Origin: Algoriella xinjiangensis
Lineage (GTDB): Bacteria > Bacteroidota > Bacteroidia > Flavobacteriales > Weeksellaceae
NCBI RefSeq assembly: GCF_900115015.1
Contig: NZ_FOUZ01000018.1
Location: 1-41,396, forward strand
DNA: 41,396 nucleotides
Reading direction: 5' to 3'
Shown: positions 39,752 through 41,396 of the stretch, in pieces
How positions within the stretch are numbered: the stretch's first letter is position 1
Layout of the letters: each line of letters opens with the position of its first letter
Program-made: the position numbers and the translations under genes
The notes under the pieces: generated by a model
The model's input: only the letters and a program-made list of their open reading frames with translations
What the model was told of the DNA's origin: nothing
Database searches by the model: none

Positions 39752-40114
39752 TTAAAACACTGTGTAAACTAAAAGAGCCAATAAAGCTCCAAATAATTGA
39801 GCAGTTCTATTATGTTCATTCTTTGATGAACTAATTGATATGATTTCCCAAAATATTAAAAAAATCATAATTATAAATTTGTTGAAATTTGTATCAAAAA
39901 TCTTCAGTACTGTGAAAATAAAAACTAAACTAATCAAGTTGCAAGTAAAACTTAATCCAAATTGATAACCTTTTGAAGTATTACTAATAACTTTATTTTG
40001 ATTAGCTTCAAAAGACGATATTAGAATACCAAATAACAGACTACCAATAAGAGTACTAATTAATTTTAATACATAAGTCCCTAAAAATGTAAAGAAATAA
40101 TATAAATAAATCAT
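39752..40114 (-). CDS. small multi-pass membrane protein, unknown
   Basis: A 120-residue protein with three to four membrane helices (about 4-33, 50-70, 76-94 and 103-119) and a short polar loop NQNKVISNTSKG between the first two. No family is recognised. It is the first of two adjacent minus-strand membrane genes and is divergent from the SIR2-domain gene, sharing a 189-base intergenic region with it. It may belong to the same accessory module. Confidence 0.6.
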   Translation of the reverse strand: MIYLYYFFTFLGTYVLKLISTLIGSLLFGILISSFEANQNKVISNTSKGYQFGLSFTCNLISLVFIFTVLKIFDTNFNKFIIMIFLIFWEIISISSSKNEHNRTAQLFGALLALLVYTVF

Positions 40115-40157
40115 TTTATAATGTTTTTGTAAAATTCAATTTAATTATCAATATTAC

Positions 40158-40175
40158 ATTACGGGAAACCGTAAT
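40158..40175 (+). other. GAAA-tetraloop hairpin in a divergent intergenic region
   Basis: ATTACGG and CCGTAAT close a GAAA loop, a stable GNRA-type tetraloop if transcribed from the plus strand. It lies 129 bases upstream of the SIR2 gene in otherwise very AT-rich DNA. Confidence 0.4.
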
Positions 40176-40303
40176 ACACAACTATGTTCTTAAATTTTAT
40201 TTTTATAAAATATTTAATAATGTTATGGTTAAGATTGTTAAAATCAAACAGCAATACGATTTGAAATTTATTTTATTAATTTTACAACATGTATTAATGA
40301 TTA

Positions 40304-41335
40304 ATGGAAAAACTTTTTAAACTAATTAGGGAAGAAAATGTAGTTTTATTTGTTGGTGCTGGTTTTTCAATGTATACAGGATTACCATCAGGAAATAAAC
40401 TAAAAGAAGAATTAATTAATTCTGTACCTGATCTAAGAGAGGATTTAAATTATAATGATTCTCTTAGTAAAGTTGCAGACGATATAATAAATCTTCAAAA
40501 CGGTTCGAGAAACGACATTAACAATCTACTTAAAAAACTGTTCAACAAAACTAATTTTGATAATTTAGAAACTCATCAAAAATTAGCTTCAATTCCTCAT
40601 ATAAATTCTATTATAACCACAAATTATGATAAAACTTTAGAAATTGCTTATTCAGACAATCATCATTTAATCTACAAAGATAATGACCTTGCTTATATTG
40701 AAAAATCAAAAACTAACATCTATAAAATTCACGGAACTATAGACTCTTTAGACAGTATTATTTTAAGTAAAAAGGATTATAACGATTTGTACAAAAACAA
40801 CTTTTCAAACAGCCTTATTTGGTCTCAAATAAAAAGTTTGCTTACAACAAAAACTGTCGTTTACATAGGTTACGGTCATGAAGATGATAATATTGATGTT
40901 ATTACTGATTTTATACATGATTCTTTAGGCTCAAACTTTAAAGAAGCTTATCTTATTTCTCCTAATTTAAAGAAAACTAAACTTGCCGAATTAAATAGAA
41001 AGAAGATAAAATACATTGATTCTACAGGAGAAGAATTTATTAATAGTTTATTAGAAAATATAAATGAAAATATACTTGATGACCATAAAAACAAAATTGT
41101 ATCAGATGAAACATTTACTAAATTTTTACATCAAGCAAACATAAAACCAACAATAAAAAAAGAAGAAGATTCAAACACTATTGTTAATTTAGAAAGTAAA
41201 GACGGTAATAATTTAGTTTCTAACTTTAGTTTATCTTTAAATAAAGAATCCGATAAAAATAAAGAGTTTTTGGATTTTGTAAATGGAGATAAAATAGGAA
41301 CTGGATATACTAACTTAGTTGGGAGTAAAAGTTAA
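40304..41335 (+). CDS. SIR2-like domain protein, probable defence effector
   Basis: A 343-residue protein. Residues 1-255 form a SIR2_2-type domain: LFVGAGFSMYTGLPSG (15-30, NAD-binding loop), ITTNYD with the conserved Asn107, KIHGT with catalytic His143 and YIGYGHEDDN (187-196). The last 90 residues are a Lys/Asn/Ser-rich extension that I cannot assign. Bacterial SIR2-domain proteins of this type deplete NAD+ in anti-phage systems, usually with a partner such as HerA, a prokaryotic Argonaute or a fused sensor. A gene starts 23 bases downstream but is cut off. Position beyond a tRNA supports an accessory origin. Confidence 0.85.
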   Translation: MEKLFKLIREENVVLFVGAGFSMYTGLPSGNKLKEELINSVPDLREDLNYNDSLSKVADDIINLQNGSRNDINNLLKKLFNKTNFDNLETHQKLASIPHINSIITTNYDKTLEIAYSDNHHLIYKDNDLAYIEKSKTNIYKIHGTIDSLDSIILSKKDYNDLYKNNFSNSLIWSQIKSLLTTKTVVYIGYGHEDDNIDVITDFIHDSLGSNFKEAYLISPNLKKTKLAELNRKKIKYIDSTGEEFINSLLENINENILDDHKNKIVSDETFTKFLHQANIKPTIKKEEDSNTIVNLESKDGNNLVSNFSLSLNKESDKNKEFLDFVNGDKIGTGYTNLVGSKS

Positions 41336-41358
41336 GCATAAAACCTTAATTTTAATAT

Positions 41359-41396
41359 ATGAAAAGAATCCGTAAAATTTATCCAAGCGATTTTAA
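41359..41396 (+). CDS. N-terminus of a gene cut by the window end
   Basis: An ATG 23 bases after the SIR2 gene opens a frame (MKRIRKIYPSDF) that runs off the window. The spacing suggests one transcript with the SIR2 gene. Too little is visible to name it; a HerA-type ATPase is a possibility only from known SIR2 pairings. Confidence 0.5.
   Translation, partial: MKRIRKIYPSDF

Overview
The window is low-GC DNA (about one third G+C by eye) from a member of the Bacteroidota, most likely class Flavobacteriia and plausibly Weeksellaceae. The evidence is the repeated Bacteroidota-type -7 promoter element TAnnTTTG, A-rich start regions without strong Shine-Dalgarno sequences, outer-membrane receptors, many lipoprotein signals, bacillithiol synthesis (bshC), and family pairings typical of flavobacteria (DUF2520 protein/KdsC/Maf, SprT-like/ManC, PabB/PabC). 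No species call is made.

Layout. 1-2.9 kb: a doubtful gene end, a small membrane ORF, ndk, an NlpE-like lipoprotein, then acyl-ACP thioesterase and ribH on the minus strand. 2.9-5.9 kb (minus): a membrane-anchored TPR protein, then mlaE-mlaF followed directly by an outer-membrane beta-barrel gene. 5.9-9.2 kb: SprT-like protein and mannose-1-phosphate guanylyltransferase, then a coiled-coil membrane protein and a LEA-like protein (minus). 9.3-15 kb: glycerophosphodiesterase, bshC, a four-LysM/periplasmic-binding fusion and a dicarboxylate/amino acid symporter. 15.1-17.5 kb: a TonB-receptor-type barrel. 17.6-19.5 kb: DUF2520 protein, kdsC-like and maf. 19.6-19.75 kb: a cluster of short palindromic repeats. 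19.8-22.7 kb: nadD, GNAT, a minus-strand pth/rhodanese/DUF3820 set, and a TlpA-like thioredoxin. 22.8-25.8 kb: a glutathione-synthetase-like ATP-grasp gene overlapping a fusion of an N-formylglutamate-amidohydrolase-like domain with a QEGLA/DUF1704 metalloprotease domain. 25.8-29.8 kb (minus): a SAM-I riboswitch, a TonB-dependent receptor and an APC amino acid permease. 29.8-38.8 kb: pabB/pabC, nitroreductase, esterase, SRPBCC, DinB, apbC/Mrp, NifU-like, DUF3108, DUF1398, aat and a DUF3127 protein with an SSB-like tip. 38.9 kb: tRNA-Leu(UAG).

Beyond the tRNA the sequence changes character: more AT-rich, sparse, with two small membrane proteins and a SIR2-domain protein followed by a gene cut by the window end. 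This looks like the start of a tRNA-associated accessory (defence) region.

The two most promising items are the ligase plus amidohydrolase-protease cassette at 22837-25820, whose substrate cannot be read from sequence and which sits in a genome that also makes bacillithiol, and the SAM-I riboswitch at 29655-29755, which puts an outer-membrane receptor, perhaps together with the adjacent permease, under S-adenosylmethionine control and so suggests uptake of methionine or a related compound.
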